From UBA2020 sp964551435 (GTDB taxonomy: Bacteria; Pseudomonadota; Alphaproteobacteria; Micavibrionales; UBA2020): a stretch of 64,000 nt of DNA. Positions within the stretch are counted from its first letter, which is position 1; each line of letters begins with the position of its first letter. The notes beneath the pieces were generated by a model. It ran no database searches and was not told the origin of the DNA. It worked only from the letters and a program-made list of their open reading frames with translations. Below, in pieces: positions 16,859-25,034 of the stretch. The stretch covers positions 38,426-102,425 of the forward strand of contig CAZKBS010000006.1 of the NCBI GenBank assembly GCA_964551435.1, in the 5' to 3' direction. The position numbers and the translations under genes were made by a program.

Positions 16859-18289
16859 ATGAATATGCCCATCGGCAGAATATTGATTGTGGAGGACAGC
16901 CCGGCATTGGCCGCGACATATGCCGATTATCTGTCGCGTGCCGGTCATACTGCGGAAATGGCGGGCAGCGTCGCGGCGGCGGATGCGCGGCTCGGGGAAG
17001 CCCATTTCGATTGCGTGCTTTTGGATATACATCTGCCCGACGGCGAAGGAGTTGAAGTGATTGCCGCGATGCGGCGGCAGGGGATATCGACGCCCGTTGT
17101 GGTGCTGACGGCGGAGCGTTCGATTGATACGGCTGTAGCGGCGATCCGTGCGGGTGCGCAGGATTATTTGTCCAAACCCGTGACGGCGGAGCGTTTGAAT
17201 TTAACATTGCGGCATATTCTGGAGCAGCAGGCGCTGCGCCGGATTGTCAGCGATTACCGCGCGATGGAACGCGACAGGTTTTGCGATTTTATTGGAGCAT
17301 CGCCGGCGATGCAGATTGTTTACTGCGTCATCGAAAACGCGGCGCAAAGCCGCGCGCCGGTTTTTATCACGGGCGAAAGCGGCACGGGCAAAGAACTGGC
17401 AGCGCGTGCCATCCATACCATGGGGCCACGGCGACATAAACCGTTTGAAGCCCTCAACTGCGCCGCCGTGCCGGGCAGTCTGATCGAAAGCGAGATTTTC
17501 GGCCATGCGCGCGGGGCTTTTACGGGGGCGATATCGCGCTACACGGGGGCGGCGGAGCGCGCGCATGAAGGGACGTTGTTTCTGGACGAACTGCCGGAAA
17601 TGCAGCCGGAAATGCAATCCAAATTGCTGCGCTTCACCCAAAGCGGCAGTTTCCGCGCATTGGGTGCGCCGCGCGAGACTTCGGTCGATGTGCGCTTCGT
17701 CTGCGCCACCAACCGCGAACCGCTGGCCGCCGTCGCGCAAGGGGCGCTGCGCGAGGATTTATATTACCGTTTAAATGTCATCTCGCTGCACCTGCCGCCG
17801 CTGCGCGAGCGGGGGGATGATATCCTGCTGATTGCGGAAAACCTGCTGTCGCGCATGGCGGCGGAGGAAAAAAAGAGATTTACCTGCATCAGCGCCGATG
17901 CCGCCGAAATGCTGCGGGTGTGGCATTGGCCGGGCAATGTCCGCGAGCTACAAAACGTCCTGCGGCGCGCTATCGTCATGAATGACGGCGAAGTTTTGAC
18001 GGCGGATATGTTGCCGCACTTTTCGACCGCTGCTGTGACGAGGCCTTTATCGCCGCCGACATCAGATATGGCGCAGCATGCGCAAAGCGTGCCCGCGGCG
18101 CGCGGCCCTTCGCTCAAAGAGGTCGAGCGGTTGCATATCGAAAAAACGATTGCGGATTGCGGCGGCAATATTTGCGCCGCCGCGCGCAAACTCGGGGTTA
18201 ATCCGTCAACCCTGCACCGGAAAATCGGCAAGTGGCGCAAAGAGGCCGGCGCATCAACGGCGATGCCGCGCCGCGGTGCGCTCGATTAA
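16859..18289 (+). CDS. NtrC-family sigma-54-dependent response regulator
   Basis: 476 residues from the ATG at 16859. The receiver domain begins immediately (RILIVEDSPA), and its phospho-acceptor is Asp56 in LLDIHLPDGEG. The AAA+ domain has Walker A GESGTGKE (172-179), the sigma-54 contact loop GAFTGA (219-224) and Walker B TLFLDELPE. A Fis-type helix-turn-helix closes the protein (about 430-465, CAAARKLGVNPSTLHRKI). Such proteins use ATP to open sigma-54 promoters when phosphorylated. The divergent sigma-54-type promoter and phased repeats are its obvious targets. The kinase at 19428-20348 is a plausible partner. Its 3' end overlaps the opposing receiver-HPt gene by 36 bases. Confidence 0.93.
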   Translation: MNMPIGRILIVEDSPALAATYADYLSRAGHTAEMAGSVAAADARLGEAHFDCVLLDIHLPDGEGVEVIAAMRRQGISTPVVVLTAERSIDTAVAAIRAGAQDYLSKPVTAERLNLTLRHILEQQALRRIVSDYRAMERDRFCDFIGASPAMQIVYCVIENAAQSRAPVFITGESGTGKELAARAIHTMGPRRHKPFEALNCAAVPGSLIESEIFGHARGAFTGAISRYTGAAERAHEGTLFLDELPEMQPEMQSKLLRFTQSGSFRALGAPRETSVDVRFVCATNREPLAAVAQGALREDLYYRLNVISLHLPPLRERGDDILLIAENLLSRMAAEEKKRFTCISADAAEMLRVWHWPGNVRELQNVLRRAIVMNDGEVLTADMLPHFSTAAVTRPLSPPTSDMAQHAQSVPAARGPSLKEVERLHIEKTIADCGGNICAAARKLGVNPSTLHRKIGKWRKEAGASTAMPRRGALD

Positions 18290-18973
18290 CGCGGCGGCCT
18301 GCAGGCAGGCGGCATAAAGCGCGCGGAAATCTTTTTCATACTCCATGCGCGACGTAGCCACAGCGGAGGGGACGTCAGACGTGATATAAATATGTTCCAC
18401 CCGCGCGGCGGCCGTTGCCACATCGGCGGTTTTCAGCATATCTGCCAGTGCGCGCAGCGTATGGGCTTCGCGGCGCAGGGCGGCTGTATCGCGGGTCAGC
18501 CAGTAACGCTGGCAGGCGGCAGCGCGGGCGCGTAATTCTTCGGCATAAACGGATAGCAGCCGCAGGGGGATGTCGGACATATCCTGCGCGGGGGGAGGTT
18601 GCCCTTCCACAGCAAGGCCTGATTCTTCGATGGCTTGTAAAATCTTGTCGCGGTCGAGCGGTTTTTGAAAACAGCGCCGGTATCCTGCGCCAAGTGCGCG
18701 TATTTCGATATCCATATCCACGAAACCGCTGACAGCATAAAGCGGTATGCGCCGCGGATTATGCTGCTGGATATGGCGCGCCAGCGCAAAGCCATCCATC
18801 TGCGGCATGGTAAGGTCGAAAAATCCGATATCATAAGCATGTGCGACAAAAAATTCGATAGCTTCGCGGCCGCTGGCTGCGGCGTCGGCATGATGACCCA
18901 TGCGTTCAGCAACCATTGTAAAAAGCTTGCGGTTGGTGGCGCTGTCGTCGGTGATTAAAAAACGCAGCGGCAT
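18254..18973 (-). CDS. Receiver domain fused to an HPt domain
   Basis: 239 residues. The receiver domain occupies about 1-118, with the phospho-acceptor Asp53 in FFDLTMPQMDG and the conserved KP at about 104. A Pro/Gln-rich linker leads to a helical HPt-like domain with His171 in AHTLRALADML, the position of the phosphotransfer histidine. Proteins of this shape relay phosphate between a hybrid kinase and a second receiver. There is no DNA-binding domain. It converges on, and overlaps, the sigma-54 activator gene and is divergent from the single receiver at 19027. Confidence 0.88.
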   Translation of the reverse strand: MPLRFLITDDSATNRKLFTMVAERMGHHADAAASGREAIEFFVAHAYDIGFFDLTMPQMDGFALARHIQQHNPRRIPLYAVSGFVDMDIEIRALGAGYRRCFQKPLDRDKILQAIEESGLAVEGQPPPAQDMSDIPLRLLSVYAEELRARAAACQRYWLTRDTAALRREAHTLRALADMLKTADVATAAARVEHIYITSDVPSAVATSRMEYEKDFRALYAACLQAAALIERTAARHRR

Positions 18974-19026
18974 GCTTTTCTTTCTTTTTTTACGGGCAGG
19001 TAATGATTGCGCGTTACAATTAAAAG

Positions 19027-19419
19027 ATGACGGATGAACAAAAAATAATCCTTATCGCGGATGACGATGCGCAAATGCGGCTTTCTTTGCGGCATATTCT
19101 TGCGCGTGCTGGATATCTTGTCGATGAGGCTTCGAATGGCCGCGAAGCGGTGCAGCGTATTCATGCACGCGAAGGCGGATACGATGTGGTGTTGATGGAT
19201 ATCATCATGCCGGATCAGGAAGGCATCGAAACAATCCTGTATCTGCGCAAAAATCATCCGGATTTGCGTATTATTGCGATGTCGGGCGGCGCGCGGCTTT
19301 ATGATTTCAATCCCCTGAAACTGGCGCAGGACTGTGGCGCGAACTTTGTGATTGCGAAACCGTTCGAACCCGCCGCGATACGCAATTTGGTCAATCTTTG
19401 CATCGCCGATATGGGATGA
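19027..19419 (+). CDS. Single-domain (CheY-like) response regulator
   Basis: 130 residues, one receiver domain only. The acidic pocket is IADDDAQ, the phospho-acceptor is Asp58 in VLMDIIMPDQEG, and the conserved lysine lies in IAKPFEP. With no output domain, it likely acts by protein contact or as a phosphate sink. It converges with the histidine kinase gene, the stops being eight bases apart, and belongs to the same signalling cluster. Confidence 0.9.
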   Translation: MTDEQKIILIADDDAQMRLSLRHILARAGYLVDEASNGREAVQRIHAREGGYDVVLMDIIMPDQEGIETILYLRKNHPDLRIIAMSGGARLYDFNPLKLAQDCGANFVIAKPFEPAAIRNLVNLCIADMG

Positions 19420-19427
19420 TTTTTGTT

Positions 19428-20348
19428 TCATGCGCTTTGTGCCATGGCCGGAAACAATAACTCAAAACGAGATCCCTTGAAACGCGTGGTGGTGACAATA
19501 ATCCCGCCGCCAGCTTCTTGCATCAGTCCCTGAAGCGCGGCGAGGCCAAGGCCGGTGCCGGCGCCAACATCACGGGTTGTGAAAAAAGGCTCGAAAATAC
19601 GCTGCGCAATGTCGCGTGTCATGCCTTCGCCATCATCCTCGACCCGCAGGCGCAGGTACTCCCCCACCCGTATATACCCGTTGATAACGGTTACGGTATC
19701 GCCCGCCGTTTCACCGCCCGAAATGATAACGCCGTTTTCATCACCGCAAGGAACACTGAAGCGGGCGCGGTCAAGCGTGACGCGAATGTGTCCGGCGCGT
19801 ACACCAATCGCATGGTCGGCATTCAGGCACAAATTGACTAGTGCCTGCCCGATCTGCGTGGCATCGGCGGTAATTGTATCTTCGCCGTCTTTGATATCGC
19901 TGCGGTAGCTCAGACGTACCGATCGGCGCAGGCAGGGGCGCAGCAGGGCCATGCTTTCTTCTGTGATGTGGTGAAGCGATACGGGCATGCCTGCGGTGGC
20001 GGTATCCGGATGGCCGCGGCGGCTATAACGCATGAGCTGTGCGACAATATTCTGGCCGCGGCGTGCCGCCGTGGTGATTTGGCGCGCCATATCCTGCTGT
20101 TCGGGTGCGGTAATCAGATCTTCTTCGAGCAAAACGCCGAAGCCGAGAATAGAGCCGAGAATATTGTTAAAATCATGCGCAATCCCGCCTGCCAGCGTGC
20201 CGAGAGATTCGTGCTTGCGCGCCGCGCGCAGCTCCGCCGCCTGACGGCTGAGCAGTATGCCAAGTTTTCTTGTGCGCCAGAGAAGCGCGGCAACCAGCAC
20301 AATCAAAACGGCGCAGAGGGCGGGCAGATAGGTGGAAATATCGAACAT
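19428..20348 (-). CDS. Membrane-anchored sensor histidine kinase
   Basis: 306 residues from the ATG at 20348, preceded by GAAGGAAAT; the longer frame is not needed. One transmembrane helix (about 7-24) is followed directly by the dimerisation helix with His58 in GGIAHDFNNILG, a form typical of NtrB-like and PAS kinases. The catalytic domain has the N-box LVNLCLNADHAIG, VEDDGEGM and GTGLGLAALQG. There is no periplasmic sensor domain, so the signal is probably cytoplasmic or brought by a partner. The nearest receivers are 19027-19419, 18254-18973 and the sigma-54 activator. Confidence 0.9.
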   Translation of the reverse strand: MFDISTYLPALCAVLIVLVAALLWRTRKLGILLSRQAAELRAARKHESLGTLAGGIAHDFNNILGSILGFGVLLEEDLITAPEQQDMARQITTAARRGQNIVAQLMRYSRRGHPDTATAGMPVSLHHITEESMALLRPCLRRSVRLSYRSDIKDGEDTITADATQIGQALVNLCLNADHAIGVRAGHIRVTLDRARFSVPCGDENGVIISGGETAGDTVTVINGYIRVGEYLRLRVEDDGEGMTRDIAQRIFEPFFTTRDVGAGTGLGLAALQGLMQEAGGGIIVTTTRFKGSRFELLFPAMAQSA

Positions 20349-20427
20349 GGGATTTCCTTCGCTGCATCTTTTATTATATGCAACCAAGGGTTGTTGGGCA
20401 AGCGCCGCGCCAGCGCGGCATACGGTG

Positions 20428-20751
20428 CTATGCAGTCGGCGTGGAAAGTTTAAGGCCGATGATGCCGACAACAATCAGTGCGGCGAAAACAATACGCATC
20501 AATGTCGCGGGTTCATGAAACAGAAAAATTCCCGCCGCCACCGCGCCTGCTGCGCCGATACCTGTCCAGATGGCATAGGCGGTGCCAATCGGCAACGTGC
20601 GCACGGCAAGGCCGAGCAGCACCATACTGATGATCAGGCATACAATCGTCATCAGGGTGGGAATGGGGCGCGTAAAGTTCTCGCTATATTTCAGCCCGAC
20701 GGCCCAGGCAATTTCAAATAATCCTGCGAAAACCAGATATATCCAGGCCAT
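20428..20751 (-). CDS. sugE: SMR-family guanidinium exporter (SugE/Gdx type)
   Basis: 107 residues from the ATG at 20751, which follows GGGGAG at good spacing; an ATG 15 bases upstream would overlap that site. Four transmembrane helices. The N-terminus MAWIYLVFAGLFEIAWAVGL carries the SugE/Gdx pattern with the essential glutamate at residue 13. Gdx proteins export guanidinium in exchange for protons as dual-topology dimers. No guanidine riboswitch could be recognised upstream, so regulation is unclear. Confidence 0.9.
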   Translation of the reverse strand: MAWIYLVFAGLFEIAWAVGLKYSENFTRPIPTLMTIVCLIISMVLLGLAVRTLPIGTAYAIWTGIGAAGAVAAGIFLFHEPATLMRIVFAALIVVGIIGLKLSTPTA

Positions 20752-20867
20752 GCGGCGGCTCCCCATATTTACATGGAATCAAAATAGTCATTAAATGATT
20801 AAAATTCAAAGGGTTTTGCGGTCTGTTTTTTGCGGAAATACGCGGCGTCTTGTGATAGGTTACCGGC

Positions 20868-22697
20868 ATGAAAAAAAGACCTCTTGAACAGCCGTTGTCG
20901 GGCACGGGAAAAAAGGCGGGCGGGCGGGCGCTGGCCCTTTTGTTGTGTGCGGGGTTGTTGACGGCCGCGGCAACAGTGCGGGCAGAAGTTGACTACAAAC
21001 CCGTCATCGCGGGCGATATCAAAAAAGACATCGTGAAAGAGCTAGAACTCAATTCCTATCTTTTCCAGTTTCAGAAAAACAAACCGCTGTCGCGTGACGG
21101 TCTGGTGCGGAGGGCGGCGGATGATGTGACACGCCTGCGCGATACGATGATCGGTCAGGGATATTACGGCGCCGATATCCGTTATAAAATCGAAGGTGAT
21201 GCAGAGCCGTATACCGTAACTCTCGATGTCGATACCGGCCCTGTTTTCACGATTGCCTCTTATGATGTGGTCTGGCACGACAGGACGGGCCGTCAAGTGA
21301 CGGCGCCCGAAGGCATCAATACCCGCCGCATTCTGCGCAAGATTAAAGGCCAGGCGGCGACGCCTGCGGTCATCCTTGACCGTGAACGCGATATTCTGGA
21401 TGCGCTGAAGCGTAGCGGCTATCCGCTGCCGGAGGTGTCCGAACGCAAGGTGCTGGTAGACCATGCCACGCAAACGGCAGATGTTACGCTGACGCTGAAA
21501 AGCGGGCAGAAAGCCGTTTTTGGCACGACGGATATCGATGGATATGATGCCGTCCATGAATCTTTTATCCGCCGCCGCGTCGGCTGGCAGGCGGGGGATG
21601 TTTTCAACCTTGACCGCGTTGTTGATACCCGCAAAAAAATGCTGGGCACCGGATTGTTTTCAACGGTGGATATTACGCTGGCAGCCAAGGACGGGGCCAA
21701 GACGGTGCCCTCGACCATTCAGGTCAGTGAACGCAAGCCGCGCACCATCGGCGCGGGGGTTTCCTATTCGACCAGCCGCAGCATCGAGGGCAAGGTATTT
21801 TGGGAACACCGCAACCTGTGGGGCGGCGGGGAGAAAATCCGCGCCGAAGCGGATGCGGGGCTGGATAGATACGGCATTGGCGCTGCTTTCACCAAGCCGG
21901 ATTTTGGCGGGACCATCAAACGTACGCTGAAGGCGAATACAGGGTATCGCCAAGAATTCCTCGATGCCTATGATAAAACATCCTATAACGCCGCGCTGTC
22001 GTTGTCGCATGCCTTTACAGATGCGTTTTCAGTAAACGCGGGCGGCGGTCTTGAATTCAGTCAGGTGAAGGAAAAAGGCAAGAGCGAACGTGATTTCTGG
22101 CTGCTTTCCTTGCCCATGGGCGCGACCTATGACACGACCAACGATACGCTGGACCCCGTGCGCGGGGTGCGCGCGGCGGCGAATGTGACGCCCTATATGA
22201 CGATTAACCAGTCGCAGGAAACCTTCGTGATTGGTGATATCACCGCCAGTCATTATTTGCCGATCAATGAAGAAAAAATCGTTTTTGCCAACCGCGTCAA
22301 ACTGGGGGCGATTTTCGGCGAAGGCGCGGCGGGCGTGCCGGCCGACAAACGCCTTTATTCAGGGGGCGGCGGATCGGTGCGTGGCTATGGCTATCAGCTT
22401 ATCAGCCCGCTGGATGCGAATGACGACCCGACGGGCGGACGCTTTCAGGTTGAAGTGGGCAGTGAAGTCCGATTCCGTGTGACCGATACCATCGGCATCG
22501 TGCCTTTTGTCGAAGGTGGCCGCGTGACCGAAGATTTCGATGTCAAGGGTGACGAGCGTTTCCTGTGGGCGGCGGGTATTGGCATGCGGTATTACACCGC
22601 CGTCGGCCCGTTGCGCGCGGATATCGCCGTGCCCATCAACGGCCGCGACAAAGATGATGCGTTTCAGGTTTATTTCAGCCTCGGGCAGGCGTTTTGA
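20868..22697 (+). CDS. tamA: Outer-membrane TamA (Omp85 family)
   Basis: 609 residues. A basic N-terminus and hydrophobic segment (about 20-40) form a signal peptide cut after VRA. Three POTRA domains (about 45-290) precede the 16-strand Omp85 barrel, recognisable from YSGGGGSVRGYGYQ (the VRGF-type motif) and RADIAVPINGR near the end. TamA, with the inner-membrane protein TamB, helps insert outer-membrane proteins and move phospholipids to the outer membrane. The stop overlaps the tamB start as ATGA, so the two are translationally coupled. Confidence 0.92.
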   Translation: MKKRPLEQPLSGTGKKAGGRALALLLCAGLLTAAATVRAEVDYKPVIAGDIKKDIVKELELNSYLFQFQKNKPLSRDGLVRRAADDVTRLRDTMIGQGYYGADIRYKIEGDAEPYTVTLDVDTGPVFTIASYDVVWHDRTGRQVTAPEGINTRRILRKIKGQAATPAVILDRERDILDALKRSGYPLPEVSERKVLVDHATQTADVTLTLKSGQKAVFGTTDIDGYDAVHESFIRRRVGWQAGDVFNLDRVVDTRKKMLGTGLFSTVDITLAAKDGAKTVPSTIQVSERKPRTIGAGVSYSTSRSIEGKVFWEHRNLWGGGEKIRAEADAGLDRYGIGAAFTKPDFGGTIKRTLKANTGYRQEFLDAYDKTSYNAALSLSHAFTDAFSVNAGGGLEFSQVKEKGKSERDFWLLSLPMGATYDTTNDTLDPVRGVRAAANVTPYMTINQSQETFVIGDITASHYLPINEEKIVFANRVKLGAIFGEGAAGVPADKRLYSGGGGSVRGYGYQLISPLDANDDPTGGRFQVEVGSEVRFRVTDTIGIVPFVEGGRVTEDFDVKGDERFLWAAGIGMRYYTAVGPLRADIAVPINGRDKDDAFQVYFSLGQAF

Positions 22698-25015
22698 TGA
22701 ATCCGGATAAAGATAAAATCCACAAGTCTGCGGAAGAGCCCAAGCCCTCCGCGCCGCGCAAAGTGCTGCGCGGAATAATATCTTGCATGAGCGGTGTTGT
22801 TATCCTTGTGCGCCATTGGATGGCATGGGGATTGACAGTGTTGGCGGTATTGCTGTTAGGGCTTTACGGGTTTGTGCAGTATCTCAAGACCGAAAGCGGC
22901 CTTGTGTGGTTGTCGCAGGCGGTGTCGCGCGCGGCGTCGAGCGAGGAGATGAAGGTCGATATCCGCTTCGGTACGGTTTCCCTGACGCGGCTGGTCATTC
23001 CATCCCTGAAAGTGGCCGACAGCAAGGGCGTGTTTCTCACACTTGCTGACCTTGATATGGGTATTCAGCCCAAAACATATGTTCTGATGCGTCCGGTTAT
23101 CGGACGTCTGGATATCGACAGCGTCTATCTGGCGCGCCTGCCGGAGATGCCGGAGGAAGACACAGCGCCCGCAAAAAAAGCGCCTGCGGCTTTGCCTGAA
23201 CTGGCGGCAGATCTCAAGACGTTCAACATCCGCGAAATCCATGTCGGCGCGCCTGTCTACGGGCAGGAACAGTTTTTCAGCCTTGCGAGCAGCATCACCC
23301 TCTCGCCGCGACTGGCTGAGAATAATATTGATATCCTTTTAGGTGCGGCGGCGGGGCGGCAGGCATCGGAAACCACGCATATGCATCTGCGTTTGCGCGC
23401 GGACGACGACGATAATCTGATTGCCGATGCCGCACTGCGCGATGCGGCGGGCGGTATGGTTACGCGTCTTTTGGGATTGCCGTCCGGATACGATATTGAT
23501 TTCGCCCTGCAGGGCAAAGGGTCTTACAGGGATTGGCGCGGCACCGCGCAGCTGAGGCTTGGCCGCGAACTGTCGGGTCATTTTCTGGTGCTGCTCAAAA
23601 ACAACCAGACGATGACCATCGAGGCCGACCTGAAAGGCCCCCAAAAAGTCTGCGTGACTGGTAACCTGACCGTGCCGCTGCAACTCTCGCCGCCCGTCTT
23701 GCCGGTGCAGGGCGCTATATCGGGCAGGTTTGATACCGCGCTTGATTTGCGCAGCATGACGTTGCTGCTGGGGCTGGATGACCACCGCCTTACCGGCAGT
23801 GCGAAGCTGGAGGCACGGATTTCCGGCTCCCTCCAGCAGCCGGTGGTGGATGGCAGCGGCACGGTGCGCGATGCGTCGTATGAAAATCTGGCGGCAGGCG
23901 TCAGGCTGACGGCGCTCAGGGCTGATATAGCGGCAACGCGCTCCGATATCCGCATCAGCGGTCTTTCCGCGCGCACGGCGGGGCGTGGCGCGCTCGGCGG
24001 TGGCGCGGTTGTTTCGCTCAGAAATCCGGCGCAGCCATCGTTCAGTTTTGATATCGCGCTTGATAAGGCGCAGGTGCTTGGCTTGCAAAACGCGCAGGTG
24101 CAGGCGAGCGGAAAACTGACCGGCAAGGGCGATGCGGCCTTTATGGCCCTTGATGGCGATATCAATATCGACAAGGCGGAAATCTATCTGGCCGGTTTCG
24201 GCAGTGGCAGCGCGGCCAGCATGCTGAATATCGTCGAAGTGAATGTCCCGCCTCATCTGCGCCGCGCGAAACGTCGGGTCAGTTTGCCGCAGGCCGCGTA
24301 CCGCATTCATCTGGATATCCGCGCCGCCGCACCGCGTGCGGTTTTTGTGCATGGGCAGGGACTTGACTCCGAATGGTCAGCCAAGGCGCATGTGCGCGGC
24401 GAAGCGGTGGACCCGCAGATCGACGGGCAGCTGAAACTTGTGCGCGGACGCTATGAATTTTTCGATGCGCTGCTGACATTCGAAAGCGGTCTCATTGATT
24501 TCAGCGCGGGCAATGTCACCAATCCGGATCTGGATATCAAGGGTAGTATCAAGGGCAAGCAGGTCACAGCCAGCGTCGCCGTCAGCGGCACGGCCATGGC
24601 GCCCGATGTGACGCTGACATCGAACCCCGCGCTGCCGCAGGATGAGATTCTGTCGCGCGTCTTTTTCGACAAGTCGGTGACCGAATTGTCGCCCATGGAA
24701 ATGGTGCGTATCGCGCAGATTATCGGCGTCATGTCCGGCAAGCTGGGCGGCGGCATGGACCCTATCAGCCAGCTGCGTAAAAAAGCGGGCATAGATATGT
24801 TCAGCCTTAACCGTGACGATAAAACGGGCGCGACCAGCGTATCGGTTGGGAAATACCTCTCCGACGGCGTGTATATGTCGGTCGACCAGGGGGTGAATAC
24901 GCAGGGCAGCGGCGTCAAGCTGCAAATCGAGCTCAAGCCCAACCTGCAGCTCGAAACCCGCGTCGGCAGCGATAACGACAACAGCGTCGGCATCAACTGG
25001 AAAAAAGATTACTGA
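22694..25015 (+). CDS. tamB: TamB-like translocation/assembly protein, short form
   Basis: 773 residues, clearly shorter than the usual 1200-1500. One N-terminal transmembrane helix (about 37-60) anchors it in the inner membrane. A long repetitive beta-rich region follows. The C-terminal TamB (DUF490) domain is recognisable from GRYEFFDALLTFESGLIDF, LDIKGSIKGK and PALPQDEILSRVFF. TamB spans the periplasm as a hydrophobic groove joined to TamA. The reading frame is intact and both ends are present, so the shortening is in the middle. Confidence 0.88.
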   Translation: MMNPDKDKIHKSAEEPKPSAPRKVLRGIISCMSGVVILVRHWMAWGLTVLAVLLLGLYGFVQYLKTESGLVWLSQAVSRAASSEEMKVDIRFGTVSLTRLVIPSLKVADSKGVFLTLADLDMGIQPKTYVLMRPVIGRLDIDSVYLARLPEMPEEDTAPAKKAPAALPELAADLKTFNIREIHVGAPVYGQEQFFSLASSITLSPRLAENNIDILLGAAAGRQASETTHMHLRLRADDDDNLIADAALRDAAGGMVTRLLGLPSGYDIDFALQGKGSYRDWRGTAQLRLGRELSGHFLVLLKNNQTMTIEADLKGPQKVCVTGNLTVPLQLSPPVLPVQGAISGRFDTALDLRSMTLLLGLDDHRLTGSAKLEARISGSLQQPVVDGSGTVRDASYENLAAGVRLTALRADIAATRSDIRISGLSARTAGRGALGGGAVVSLRNPAQPSFSFDIALDKAQVLGLQNAQVQASGKLTGKGDAAFMALDGDINIDKAEIYLAGFGSGSAASMLNIVEVNVPPHLRRAKRRVSLPQAAYRIHLDIRAAAPRAVFVHGQGLDSEWSAKAHVRGEAVDPQIDGQLKLVRGRYEFFDALLTFESGLIDFSAGNVTNPDLDIKGSIKGKQVTASVAVSGTAMAPDVTLTSNPALPQDEILSRVFFDKSVTELSPMEMVRIAQIIGVMSGKLGGGMDPISQLRKKAGIDMFSLNRDDKTGATSVSVGKYLSDGVYMSVDQGVNTQGSGVKLQIELKPNLQLETRVGSDNDNSVGINWKKDY

Positions 25016-25034
25016 TTGTTTGTTTGCCGCAGCT

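Noticed and set aside
20752..20867. Guanidine riboswitch before sugE
   Set aside because: Checked for the paired ACGR-loop hairpins of the guanidine-II class and found none; other classes could not be recognised either.
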